Below are positions 55,862-63,374 of a stretch of 64,000 nt of DNA, in pieces. The notes below the pieces were generated by a model, which did not search any database, had not been told where the DNA came from, and saw only the letters and a program-made list of their open reading frames with translations. Position 1 is the first letter of the stretch. The number at the start of each line of letters is the position of its first letter. The DNA is from Haloferula helveola (lineage in GTDB: Bacteria; Verrucomicrobiota; Verrucomicrobiia; Verrucomicrobiales; Akkermansiaceae). The translations under genes and the position numbers were made by a program. Where the stretch lies: assembly GCF_037076345.1 (NCBI RefSeq), contig NZ_AP024702.1:2666001-2730000 (forward strand), read 5' to 3'.

Positions 55862-57274
55862 ATGAACCAGCAGGCCATCCGCGAACACGCCCGCTGGTGG
55901 GCACCGGTGCTGGGGGTCGCCGCCGGTTGGCTGGCCGACCTCGGCGGAATGCCGCGCGATGCGTCGATCACGCTCGGCATCGCGATCGTCACGGCGGTCT
56001 GGTGGATGCTCGAGGCGGTCCCGATCCCGGCAGCCTCGCTGGTGCCCATCACCCTGCTCCCGCTTTTCGGCGTGCTTTCCGCCAAGACCGCCGTGGCCCA
56101 GAGCTACGGCCACCCTCTCATCTTGCTGCTGCTCGGCGGCTTCTTCCTCTCGAAGGGGATGGAGCGCAGCGGCGTCCACCGCCGGCTCGCGCTCGGGATG
56201 GTGCGACTCTGCGGCGGCGGCGGCGGGAGAAGCCTGCTGCTCGGCTTCATGCTCGCCGCCTCGGTGCTGAGCATGTGGATCTCCAATACCGCCACCACCC
56301 TGATGCTGCTGCCGATCGCCATGGCGGTGCTGGAGGCCGGAAAGAAGACCGACGGCGTCAACCCGATGGCCGCGCCGCTGATGCTGGGCATCGCCTACGC
56401 CGCCAGCCTCGGGGGACTCGGCTCGCCCATCGGAACCCCGCCGAACCTCGTCTTCATCGAGCAGTATGCGGTCTTCACCGGCACCGTCATGACCTTCGGC
56501 CAATGGATGGCCTTCGGCTTGCCGGTGGTGGTCATCATGGTGCCGCTGACCTGGCTCTGGCTCGCCCGGCACCAGCGGAAAGCCGACGCCGTCGAGCTCC
56601 CCGAAACCGGACCCTGGCGGCCGGCCGAGATCCGTACCCTGATCGTCTTCGGGCTCACCGCCCTCGCCTGGATGACCCGGGCCGAACCCTTCGGCGGATG
56701 GAGCGAGTGGCTCGGCCTGCCGGGAGCTAACGACGCTTCGGTCGCCTTCGTTGGAACCCTGATGATGTTCCTCATTCCCGATGGCACCGGCCGCCCCGGC
56801 GCCGAGGGCCGGCTGCTCGATTGGGACACCGCCAAGGAGGTGCCTTGGGGCATCCTGATTCTCTTCGCCGGCGGCATCTGCCTCGCCGAAGGGATCCGCG
56901 AGTCAGGCCTCAGCGAGATCGCCGCCGGCTCTCTCAAGAATCTCTCCAACCTGCCACCCTTGCTGCTGGTGGCCGTGGTCTGCCTGGTCATGACCTTCCT
57001 CACCGAACTGACGAGCAACACCGCCAGCACCATCCTCATGATGCCCATCCTCGGGTCGGCGGCGGTTGCCAACGGCCTCGACCCCAAGCTGCTGATGCTC
57101 CCGGCCGCCCTCAGCGCCAGCTGCGCCTTCATGCTGCCGGTCGCCACGGCACCGAATGCCGTCATCTTCGGCACCGGTCACCTCACCGTCCAACGCATGG
57201 TCCGGGAGGGCCTCGTGCTCAACCTCATCGGCGCGGTGGTGATCGCCCTCTACTGCTGGCTAATGTCGCGCTGA
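55862..57274 (+). CDS. SLC13/DASS-family anion symporter
   Basis: 470 residues from the ATG at 55862. About eleven membrane segments are seen. The family motifs are both present: SNTATTLMLLPIAMAV near residue 140 and SNTASTILMMPILGSA near residue 385, the two sodium/substrate-binding SNT repeats. GSPIGTPPNLVFIEQY also matches. These carriers move dicarboxylates, or sulfate in some members. Given two sulfatases in the window, sulfate uptake is an attractive guess but not shown. The last 23 codons and about 25 bases beyond the stop recur at 58105-58195. Confidence 0.88.
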   Translation: MNQQAIREHARWWAPVLGVAAGWLADLGGMPRDASITLGIAIVTAVWWMLEAVPIPAASLVPITLLPLFGVLSAKTAVAQSYGHPLILLLLGGFFLSKGMERSGVHRRLALGMVRLCGGGGGRSLLLGFMLAASVLSMWISNTATTLMLLPIAMAVLEAGKKTDGVNPMAAPLMLGIAYAASLGGLGSPIGTPPNLVFIEQYAVFTGTVMTFGQWMAFGLPVVVIMVPLTWLWLARHQRKADAVELPETGPWRPAEIRTLIVFGLTALAWMTRAEPFGGWSEWLGLPGANDASVAFVGTLMMFLIPDGTGRPGAEGRLLDWDTAKEVPWGILILFAGGICLAEGIRESGLSEIAAGSLKNLSNLPPLLLVAVVCLVMTFLTELTSNTASTILMMPILGSAAVANGLDPKLLMLPAALSASCAFMLPVATAPNAVIFGTGHLTVQRMVREGLVLNLIGAVVIALYCWLMSR

Positions 57275-57318
57275 GTGTTCAGCGTAAGTGACCACCTTTG
57301 AGGCCCAACCCTTGGCGC

Positions 57319-58038
57319 TCAAATCGAAACCGGGGGACGTCGGCGGCGCCCGGCGACCAGCAGGAAGGCCACACCGGCGAGAACCGCTACCCGCGGCTCG
57401 GGTACCAGCGTCAGGCTACCGACATCGGTCGCAAGGTCGATCCGGTAGCGATCTCCGGTTGCCGTGTCCCAGCTTTCGATCCGGAAGAAGCTGAAGGTCG
57501 CCGCGCTCGGGTTGAGGTCCGCGAGATCCGCCGGGAGTTCCAAGGAACTCAACAGCTCGTTCGGTGGCGTGGTGTCTTCGAGGACAAGGCTCAGCAACGA
57601 GGTGCTGGTGCCCGTGGTCAATTGGTTCGGGAAGGAAGTGAAGACCGGCGCGGGATCCCCGGAGAGCGTGTAGAGCTCATACACCAGGCGATCCACGCCG
57701 CCCGGCCCGTCGTTGGTTACGGAAGCCAGTCCATTGCTGTCGCTTCCCTCCCAGACCGTGCCCCCGATCGTTACCCGGATGTTGAGGCCGATGCCGTCGC
57801 GGTAGGCACGCGCCGTTGGCGACGCCACGGTGAAAAGCGCATCGGCATCATACTGGAACTCGATCGTCGCCGCTTGGCCGATGGCCACTCCGGCTGGCGC
57901 GGTCGAGCTTCCTTCTTCGGTGATGGTCGAGACAGTCGCCTCGATCGAGCCCGTCACAAGGGTTGCCGCTCCCGCGGTCGGCCCGGCGAGGAATGGCAAT
58001 GCGAGGACGGACACACGGAACCAGAATGATGGCAACAC
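57319..58038 (-). CDS. PEP-CTERM sorting-domain protein
   Basis: 239 residues from the ATG at 58036-58038, with a signal peptide (MLPSFWFRVSVLALPFLAGP, cut near TAGAA). The body is beta-rich (ATIEFQYDADALFTVASPTA). The C-terminus has VPEPR, then a hydrophobic segment (VAVLAGVAFLLVAG) and GRRRRPP, the PEP-CTERM signal. No catalytic motif is seen. It is convergent with the SLC13 gene and lies between two copies of that gene's 3' end. Confidence 0.8.
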   Translation of the reverse strand: MLPSFWFRVSVLALPFLAGPTAGAATLVTGSIEATVSTITEEGSSTAPAGVAIGQAATIEFQYDADALFTVASPTARAYRDGIGLNIRVTIGGTVWEGSDSNGLASVTNDGPGGVDRLVYELYTLSGDPAPVFTSFPNQLTTGTSTSLLSLVLEDTTPPNELLSSLELPADLADLNPSAATFSFFRIESWDTATGDRYRIDLATDVGSLTLVPEPRVAVLAGVAFLLVAGRRRRPPVSI

Positions 58039-58077
58039 GCGGATGGCCTAACACAAAGCCAACTGCACGGGCCAATA

Positions 58078-58110
58078 GAATCACCAATACGCGAAGAGTT
58101 CCCGAAGGGC
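58078..58110 (+). repeat. 33-bp direct repeat, left copy
   Basis: GAATCACCAATACGCGAAGA continuing to CCGAAGGGC. A second copy with 30 of 33 matching bases lies at 58828-58860, so the two bracket about 750 bases that contain the gene at 58232. The left copy runs straight into the SLC13 tail fragment. Confidence 0.65.
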
Positions 58111-58173
58111 GTGGTGCTCAACCTCATCGGCGCGGCGGTGATCTACCTCTACTGCTGGCTGATGTCGCGCTGA
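58105..58173 (+). pseudogene. Duplicated C-terminal end of the SLC13 gene
   Basis: Reads KGVVLNLIGAAVIYLYCWLM then SR and stop, against EGLVLNLIGAVVIALYCWLM then SR in the intact gene (57211-57274). Similarity continues for about 25 bases past the stop (TAGCGTAG...CTGACCCCTT against CAGCGTAAGTGACCACCTTT). No other part of the gene is present. It is either the leftover of a lost tandem paralogue or a recombination duplicate. Confidence 0.75.
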
Positions 58174-58231
58174 GAATGTAGCGTAGCTGACCCCTTCGAC
58201 TTCGCGGCTCAGTTCGGCAATTCCACGGTCC

Positions 58232-58717
58232 TTATCTTTCCTTTCCCGACCATGGTCCCCTTTTCCTCAAAAGAACGAAATGCTCCCGCTCGGCATGGCC
58301 CAAATCGAGGGTCAGTTCTTCGCCGGGCTTCAGGGTCCGGAGATACTTGATTTGCCTTTCCACCGGGTTCCATTTCCCCTCCTCAGACAGATTCGGACCG
58401 ATCGAGACGGTCCGCCCCTCGAGGAGTTTGGGCTGTTGGGCCTTGTTGTCTTCCCGCGTCGCAATGACACGGATGACCTTGAACTCAACGCCTTGATCGT
58501 CGCGGTTTTTCACAACGACCCCACGAACCTGACCGACAAACCCAATCAAACCCTTCGGCGCCTTCTGGCCCGACGAACCTTCCGGATGCTCCGGTCTCTC
58601 CTGACCTTCCGGATGCTCCGTAGCGGAAGGCTGGTCCCCGGCAAAGCTGTGGAACGGGGTCGATGCCAGAACAACAATCGCGGTAAGGCCGATCAGAAAA
58701 TGAGTGGGCGTTTTCAT
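58232..58717 (-). CDS. Small secreted protein, unknown function
   Basis: 161 residues with a signal peptide (MKTPTHFLIGLTAIVVLAST, cut near SFAGD). A Glu/Pro/His-rich stretch (TEHPEGQERPEHPEGSSGQK) follows, then a beta-rich domain (LIGFVGQVRGVVVKNRDDQG, VEFKVIRVIATREDNKAQQP; LKPGEELTLDLGHAEREHFV). It may be a small KOW- or SH3-like fold, but no family was recognised. It lies between the two 33-bp direct repeats. Confidence 0.55.
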   Translation of the reverse strand: MKTPTHFLIGLTAIVVLASTPFHSFAGDQPSATEHPEGQERPEHPEGSSGQKAPKGLIGFVGQVRGVVVKNRDDQGVEFKVIRVIATREDNKAQQPKLLEGRTVSIGPNLSEEGKWNPVERQIKYLRTLKPGEELTLDLGHAEREHFVLLRKRGPWSGKER

Positions 58718-58827
58718 CGTTCGACGTCTTTTGTTAGATGGAGTTCTTGTCAGAAAACCAAGCCCTTGAGGCTAAGGCAGTCCCCGGGGCGTGGGCAAAT
58801 TCAAAGAGCGAACAACCCCTTTGAACG

Positions 58828-58860
58828 GAATCACCAACACGCGAAGAGGTACCGAAGGGC
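58828..58860 (+). repeat. 33-bp direct repeat, right copy
   Basis: GAATCACCAACACGCGAAGA continuing to CCGAAGGGC. It ends exactly one base before the last codon of the convergent-side lipoprotein gene (58861), so one boundary of the cassette touches that gene. Confidence 0.65.
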
Positions 58861-59526
58861 TCAGTCCATCCTCGGGTAGAGGGTGATCTTGTGATTGGAT
58901 TCGACCCAGGGGAGGATGATCATATTGGTGCCGACGATCCGGCCTTTCTCTTCGACCAGCAGCGATCGCTCGGCATTCAGCGCGAGGGCGAAGCGCTTGT
59001 GGGTCACAGCGACGCCCGGGTAGTAGGCCCCGGGACCATGGCCGGCGGTATCTTCCTTAATCACGATCCAGCCATCCTCGAAGCGGTAGTCTCCGGCGCG
59101 GATGAGGCCGCGTCCGACTTCGGTGCCGTCCTTCAGCCGATTCCGGAAACTCAGGTCGCCGTTCGGTTCGATGCTGAGTGTGATCCGGGAATCCGGCTGG
59201 ATGGTCCTGCTGAAGCGGGCACTGTCACTCGCCGGGTTGCCGTAGCGGTCACGCGGTGGACTGAAGACTTGCTGGTGCCATCGCCCTGACGCACCGGACC
59301 CGAGCTTGGACCAAAGTTTGACGCTGGCTTCCCGGGTCGCTCCGTTCCGATAACTGCCAGCGAAGTCCTGAAGCGATGCTTCCTTGTTCACCCGTCGCTG
59401 GTCGGCGGGAGGGAGTTGGCTGGAAGAGCAACTGGCAAGCATTACCGCGCTGCCAAGCAACAGAAGGTGATGGAACAAACGAGTCACGGGGAGGGGGGAA
59501 ATGAGACCATCACGAATCACCGTCAC
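58861..59526 (-). CDS. Lipoprotein, unknown function
   Basis: 221 residues from the ATG at 59526. A hydrophobic stretch ending in VMLASC is a lipobox. A GTG at 59487 (MTRLFHHLLLLGSAVMLASC) would give a cleaner signal and may be the true start. The body has beta-prone strands (RISLSIEPNGDLSFRNRLKD-like, in RFSRTIQPDSRITLSIEPNG) and GDYRFEDGWIVIKEDTAG. The pattern is like small secreted verrucomicrobial lipoproteins; no function is known. Confidence 0.6.
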   Translation of the reverse strand: MTVIRDGLISPLPVTRLFHHLLLLGSAVMLASCSSSQLPPADQRRVNKEASLQDFAGSYRNGATREASVKLWSKLGSGASGRWHQQVFSPPRDRYGNPASDSARFSRTIQPDSRITLSIEPNGDLSFRNRLKDGTEVGRGLIRAGDYRFEDGWIVIKEDTAGHGPGAYYPGVAVTHKRFALALNAERSLLVEEKGRIVGTNMIILPWVESNHKITLYPRMD

Positions 59527-59562
59527 CTTTCAATGAGCATCTCGCACCTTTCAGTCAGGTGC

Positions 59563-59785
59563 CGGGCGACTTGGATGGAAGGACGGCTGAAGGTCATAAA
59601 GTCCAAGGTCGAAAGTCCCGCCGATCAAGCGTCGCCGCACGACCGCAACGGGCAGATTGCTCGGGCTTTCGAGTTTGAGACCTTCCGACCTTCCGACCTT
59701 CCGACCGCAACAGCCGTCAAAGCAGCGCCATTCCGGAATGCTCGCTTTGAGGCCGGCCCCTTTGACAGACATTCCGGACCTCGGG
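59563..59785 (+). repeat. Dispersed intergenic repeat, copy C
   Basis: Longest copy: GGGCGACTTGGATGGAAGG, GACGGCTGAAGGTCATAAAG, TCCAAGGTCGAAAGTCCC, GATCAAGCGTCGCCGCACGA, then CTCGGGCTTTCGAGTTTGAG and a run of CTTCCGAC repeats (about four) before GACCGCAACAGCC. It ends near ACAGACATTCCGGA. It fills most of the 308-base gap 59527-59834 before the MBL-fold gene. Confidence 0.7.
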
Positions 59786-59834
59786 TGGACACGCGGGAGT
59801 TCTGGCTTACAGGTTCGAGCTGACCGTTTGTTCC

Positions 59835-60557
59835 ATGAAGAAGCTTTCCGAGAACCTCTGGCTCTTTTCCTTTCCGTTGAAAATCCTCGGCGTCGATATC
59901 CGCCGCAATGTCACGATCATCCGTCTTGCGAGTGGCAAGCTTCTCATCCACTCGACGGCCGCCTTCACGGATTCGGACCGACAGCAGATCGAAGAGCTGG
60001 GCGAGCCCGGCTGGCTGATTGAAGGGATGATCGATCACGACACCTTCAGCGCAAAGGGCCACCAAAGCTTCCCGGATCTGCCGTTCTATGCGCCTCTCGG
60101 GTTCGCGGAGAGAGTCGATTTCAAGGTGGAAAACCTGCTCGATCCCCCCGCGGAGTGGAGCGACGAAATCCGGGTCCTGCCGCTGGAGGGTGCTCCGAAG
60201 ATGAGGGAGCAGGTGTTTTTCCACCAGCCGTCCGGAACCCTGATCGTGTGCGATCTGCTTTTCCACTTTCCCGAGATCCACTCGCTGTGGGCGAAGCTCC
60301 TGCTCACCCCGACTTTGGGAAGAAACCCGGCCCCGGCCTTCTCCAGACGATTGAAGGCCTCCGTCAAAGATCGCGCCGCCTTTGAAGAGAGCCTTCGTGA
60401 AATCATAAATCTTCCGATCCAACGGATCATTCCGGGACACGGCGAGGTCCTCGAGCATGAGGCCAAAGCCCGGGCCATGTCGGCATTCCGGAAACAAGGA
60501 TTGCTGAAGGAGCGAGACTCCGTTTCGGCATTGCGTGAATCGGTCGGCTTCGAGTAA
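59835..60557 (+). CDS. Metallo-beta-lactamase-fold (DUF4336-like) protein
   Basis: 240 residues from the ATG at 59835. The sequence starts MKKLSENLWLFSFPLKILGV and has DIRRNVTIIRLASGKLLIHS, EQVFFHQPSGTLIVCDLLFH and RIIPGHGEVLEHEAKARAM, which follow the MBL-fold plan of DUF4336 proteins. The canonical HxHxDH zinc motif is not present where expected, so activity is doubtful. There is no signal peptide. It lies downstream of repeat copy C with about 50 bases between. Confidence 0.65.
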   Translation: MKKLSENLWLFSFPLKILGVDIRRNVTIIRLASGKLLIHSTAAFTDSDRQQIEELGEPGWLIEGMIDHDTFSAKGHQSFPDLPFYAPLGFAERVDFKVENLLDPPAEWSDEIRVLPLEGAPKMREQVFFHQPSGTLIVCDLLFHFPEIHSLWAKLLLTPTLGRNPAPAFSRRLKASVKDRAAFEESLREIINLPIQRIIPGHGEVLEHEAKARAMSAFRKQGLLKERDSVSALRESVGFE

Positions 60558-60710
60558 GGGGTCAGCCTTCAGCCCCTTGGATTCGAATGCTCGTATTCCA
60601 GAACCGGCCCCACTGAGAGATGAGGTGGTGTCTGATGGATCACACTTCCGTCACATTCCCGGGGTCGAGCGAAAGGGACCTGCGTGCATCACTCTGATGG
60701 GAAATAGGAT

Positions 60711-61460
60711 ATGCCAAAGCCTCGATATATCGTCCCGCTTTGTTTGGTCGCCATTGCCATCGTCTTCTGGATCGTGAAGGTGCGGGAGGGACGTTTCGGA
60801 AGCCTTGGCGAAGACACGCCGACGGGTGATCCGTACACCGGTTCCCAGGGGCAGGCCTCGCTCGGAGCGGAAACGGCCGGAGAGAATGCGGGCCCCGGAC
60901 GAGCCCCCAAAGCGAGCGACAGGAACGGGGTCCCGACCGCCATGGAGGATTTTCGACGCGCAGGCGGCTACATGGCCGAAAACATGTCCGAGGAGGCGGT
61001 CGAGAAATTGGAATCCGCCGTGGAAAAGGAACCCGACAACCGGGCCATGCGTCGAGCCCTGGCGACGGCGCTTTTACAGGCGGGCGGCCCGCTCGACGAA
61101 GCGGTCGGCCACCTCGAATACCTGATCGAGAACCTGAAGGCCGAGGCTTTCGACCATCACCTCCTTGGAATCATTCATCATCAGCGGGAGGATTACGAAG
61201 CCGCCATCGGGTCACTTCAACTCGCCCGAGAGCAGGGCTTCGATGACCTGGATTGCCTGACTCTGTTGGGAAGCTCCTACATCAGGCTCGGCAAAAACGA
61301 AGAGGCACTCCAGTTCGCCACGGAAATTCTGGAGAGGGAGGAATCGAAAGACGCACACCGTCTTGCGGCGATGGCGCTCCAGGGCTTGGGCGACGATGCC
61401 GCGGCCAATGAACATGCGAAACGCGCGCAGGAACTCGCCGCAAAGGACGAGGTAGAATGA
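60711..61460 (+). CDS. Membrane-anchored TPR protein
   Basis: 249 residues from the ATG at 60711. One N-terminal membrane segment (YIVPLCLVAIAIVFWIV) is followed by a Gly/Pro/Thr linker, then TPR-like pairs of helices (NMSEEAVEKLESAVEKEPDN; PLDEAVGHLEYLIENLKAEA; DYEAAIGSLQLAREQGFDDL; KNEEALQFATEILEREESKD). Such proteins are usually protein-interaction scaffolds facing the periplasm. Partner unknown. Confidence 0.75.
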   Translation: MPKPRYIVPLCLVAIAIVFWIVKVREGRFGSLGEDTPTGDPYTGSQGQASLGAETAGENAGPGRAPKASDRNGVPTAMEDFRRAGGYMAENMSEEAVEKLESAVEKEPDNRAMRRALATALLQAGGPLDEAVGHLEYLIENLKAEAFDHHLLGIIHHQREDYEAAIGSLQLAREQGFDDLDCLTLLGSSYIRLGKNEEALQFATEILEREESKDAHRLAAMALQGLGDDAAANEHAKRAQELAAKDEVE

Positions 61461-61564
61461 CTGCGGGTGTTCTCTGCTTCAACCTGAGCACGCGTCTCCG
61501 CTCACCGCGACCCCCTTTGAGTTTGATGCTTGGAATCTGTTCGCGGTGATAGCATTTGTGACTA

Positions 61565-61930
61565 ATGACAAGATGGCTGACGTCCTCGATTCTCACCGCA
61601 GTTTGCCTCCCATCATGCTGCCTCACCAAGCCTCCGAAGATCGAGACTGTTTCGCTGAAGGATTCGGTGATCGCGGCTGCGAAGGCTGCAAGGGAGAGCG
61701 GGGCCGAATCAATGACATATGAGGCAAGTGTGACGACAACCACCAAGGGTGAGGTGTCAGTCATTATTCCGGTTGGAGCCTATTCGCCAACCTTCGGTGG
61801 TTCGGTCCAAACTGCGGTCGGTTCCAAAGTGACGATTAAGGTCGATACAAGCGAGGCAAGTGGGCGAACTCCAAGCGGGATCATATACGAGCTCGATACG
61901 AGGACGCTGGAAGCTCAGCCGCTCCGGTAG
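61565..61930 (+). CDS. Small lipoprotein, unknown function
   Basis: 121 residues from the ATG at 61565. The N-terminus MTRWLTSSILTAVCLPSCC is hydrophobic and ends in cysteines at a lipobox-like place (LPSCC). The rest is Ser/Thr/Val-rich (KDSVIAAAKAARESGAESMT; TTTTKGEVSVIIPVGAYSPT). Its base composition is lower in GC than the neighbouring genes, which could mean transfer or less constraint. No family recognised. Confidence 0.5.
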   Translation: MTRWLTSSILTAVCLPSCCLTKPPKIETVSLKDSVIAAAKAARESGAESMTYEASVTTTTKGEVSVIIPVGAYSPTFGGSVQTAVGSKVTIKVDTSEASGRTPSGIIYELDTRTLEAQPLR

Positions 61931-62024
61931 ATGGAGCGATAAGGGGGGCACCCTTCGCGGAAAACCCGCTTACCCTGTCACAATCCGTCCCGCCCGTGCG
62001 AAGTGCTTCCAACTGGACGATTCC

Positions 62025-63173
62025 ATGAAGCCTGCCGCCGCCCTTTTCCTCGCCGCCGCCCTTGTTGCCCTTGCTCCGGCCCATGCGGTTGAGAAGGGAC
62101 CGACCCATGCGCCGCCCAACTGGTATTTCAAACTGGAGAGCCACATCCTAGAGGCCACGGACATCCTGATCGTGACCGAGGGCGGGGAGATCGATGGAAA
62201 GGTGACCGTGGAGGAAGTGCTTTACGGACCGAAGAAGGTGGGAGACGAACTCGACTTCCCCGACCTCGCCAAGTTCGCCCCGGAGGAGGCCCGGACCACC
62301 ATGGACGACCGCATGCTGCTGGGTCCCCGGGAGGGTGAATTCGTGCCGGAGGTGGTCCCGGCCGGCCGGATGATGCTTTTCCTCGTTCCGGAAGGGTTGA
62401 TGCCCGGCATCCCTGACTACGACATCGTCCCCGGCGGGAAACCCCTGCCGCAGCCGGGCATGGAGTCCCATGCCGCACTAATCAAGGACCAGAGGATCTT
62501 CCTGCCCTCGGGGCTGTACCGTGAACCAGAGAAGCTGTCCCTGTACGAGCACAGGGAAACCCTGTCGGAGGTCCGTGAGCAGATCGCCGTGGTCTCGGAG
62601 GAGCGCGAGCTGCTTGTCGAATGTCTGGCCAACGAGGACCCCGCGGAACGTGCCGCGATGGCGGTCCGGCTGGTGTCTTCGGACTGCTGGGTCATCGCCG
62701 AGCACGCCCGGCACATCCTGGTCCGCTGCGGTGCCGCCGCCATCCCGCATGTGGAAAAGCTACTGAGCGAGCCGGCTCCCGGCTGGAGCGACAATCCCAT
62801 GCATCAACAGCTCATCATTCTGCTGAGGGGGCAGGACGGGGATGACACCGCCAGCGAGACCTTCGCCCCCCTCATCCTCCGCATGGTGGACCGGGATCTC
62901 GCCTTCTGGGAGAAGACCACCCCCTCCCTCGCCCCGAACTGGTGGAATGAAAGCGACGCGGAAGGTGGCCCCAGCCCCCTCCAGCAGCGCCTCGACCACA
63001 GCATGCAGCTCATCAATCTCCTCGGCGTGCTGAAGACCCCGGCGGCCCTTGCCAAAGTACAGGAAATCCAGGAGTTCTGCGAGGCCCGCCCCGCCCTCAG
63101 GAACACCGGTGCCCCCTACGGCCTCCTCGACCGCTGCGCCGTCGCCCTCGGCGAGGATCCGGGGGCAGACTGA
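62025..63173 (+). CDS. Secreted protein, possibly HEAT-like repeats
   Basis: 382 residues from the ATG at 62025, with a signal peptide (MKPAAALFLAAALVALAPAH, cut near AHAVE). The first 150 residues are a beta-rich domain (ATDILIVTEGGEIDGKVTVE, GRMMLFLVPEGLMPGIP). From about residue 180 the chain is helical with patterns like HEAT repeats (LVECLANEDPAERAAMAVRL, SSDCWVIAEHARHILVRCGA, AIPHVEKLLSEPAPGWS). No catalytic residues were seen. The 201-base gap after it holds nothing recognisable. Confidence 0.6.
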   Translation: MKPAAALFLAAALVALAPAHAVEKGPTHAPPNWYFKLESHILEATDILIVTEGGEIDGKVTVEEVLYGPKKVGDELDFPDLAKFAPEEARTTMDDRMLLGPREGEFVPEVVPAGRMMLFLVPEGLMPGIPDYDIVPGGKPLPQPGMESHAALIKDQRIFLPSGLYREPEKLSLYEHRETLSEVREQIAVVSEERELLVECLANEDPAERAAMAVRLVSSDCWVIAEHARHILVRCGAAAIPHVEKLLSEPAPGWSDNPMHQQLIILLRGQDGDDTASETFAPLILRMVDRDLAFWEKTTPSLAPNWWNESDAEGGPSPLQQRLDHSMQLINLLGVLKTPAALAKVQEIQEFCEARPALRNTGAPYGLLDRCAVALGEDPGAD

Positions 63174-63374
63174 GCGGGGGATTTCCCAGCCACCACTTTG
63201 GCAGCGGGACCTACCGTTGCCTCCGGCGGACCGTTTCGAGGGTTGGGGTCTCAGCGAAGGGGTCGTAGAAGCGGTCAATGTCACGATTGACTGACAGACG
63301 CCTTCGAGACCCCGCTGAAGATGAAATTTTTGATTCGCGGACCTACCCATTTAAACTCCTTTGAGTGCTGTCCT

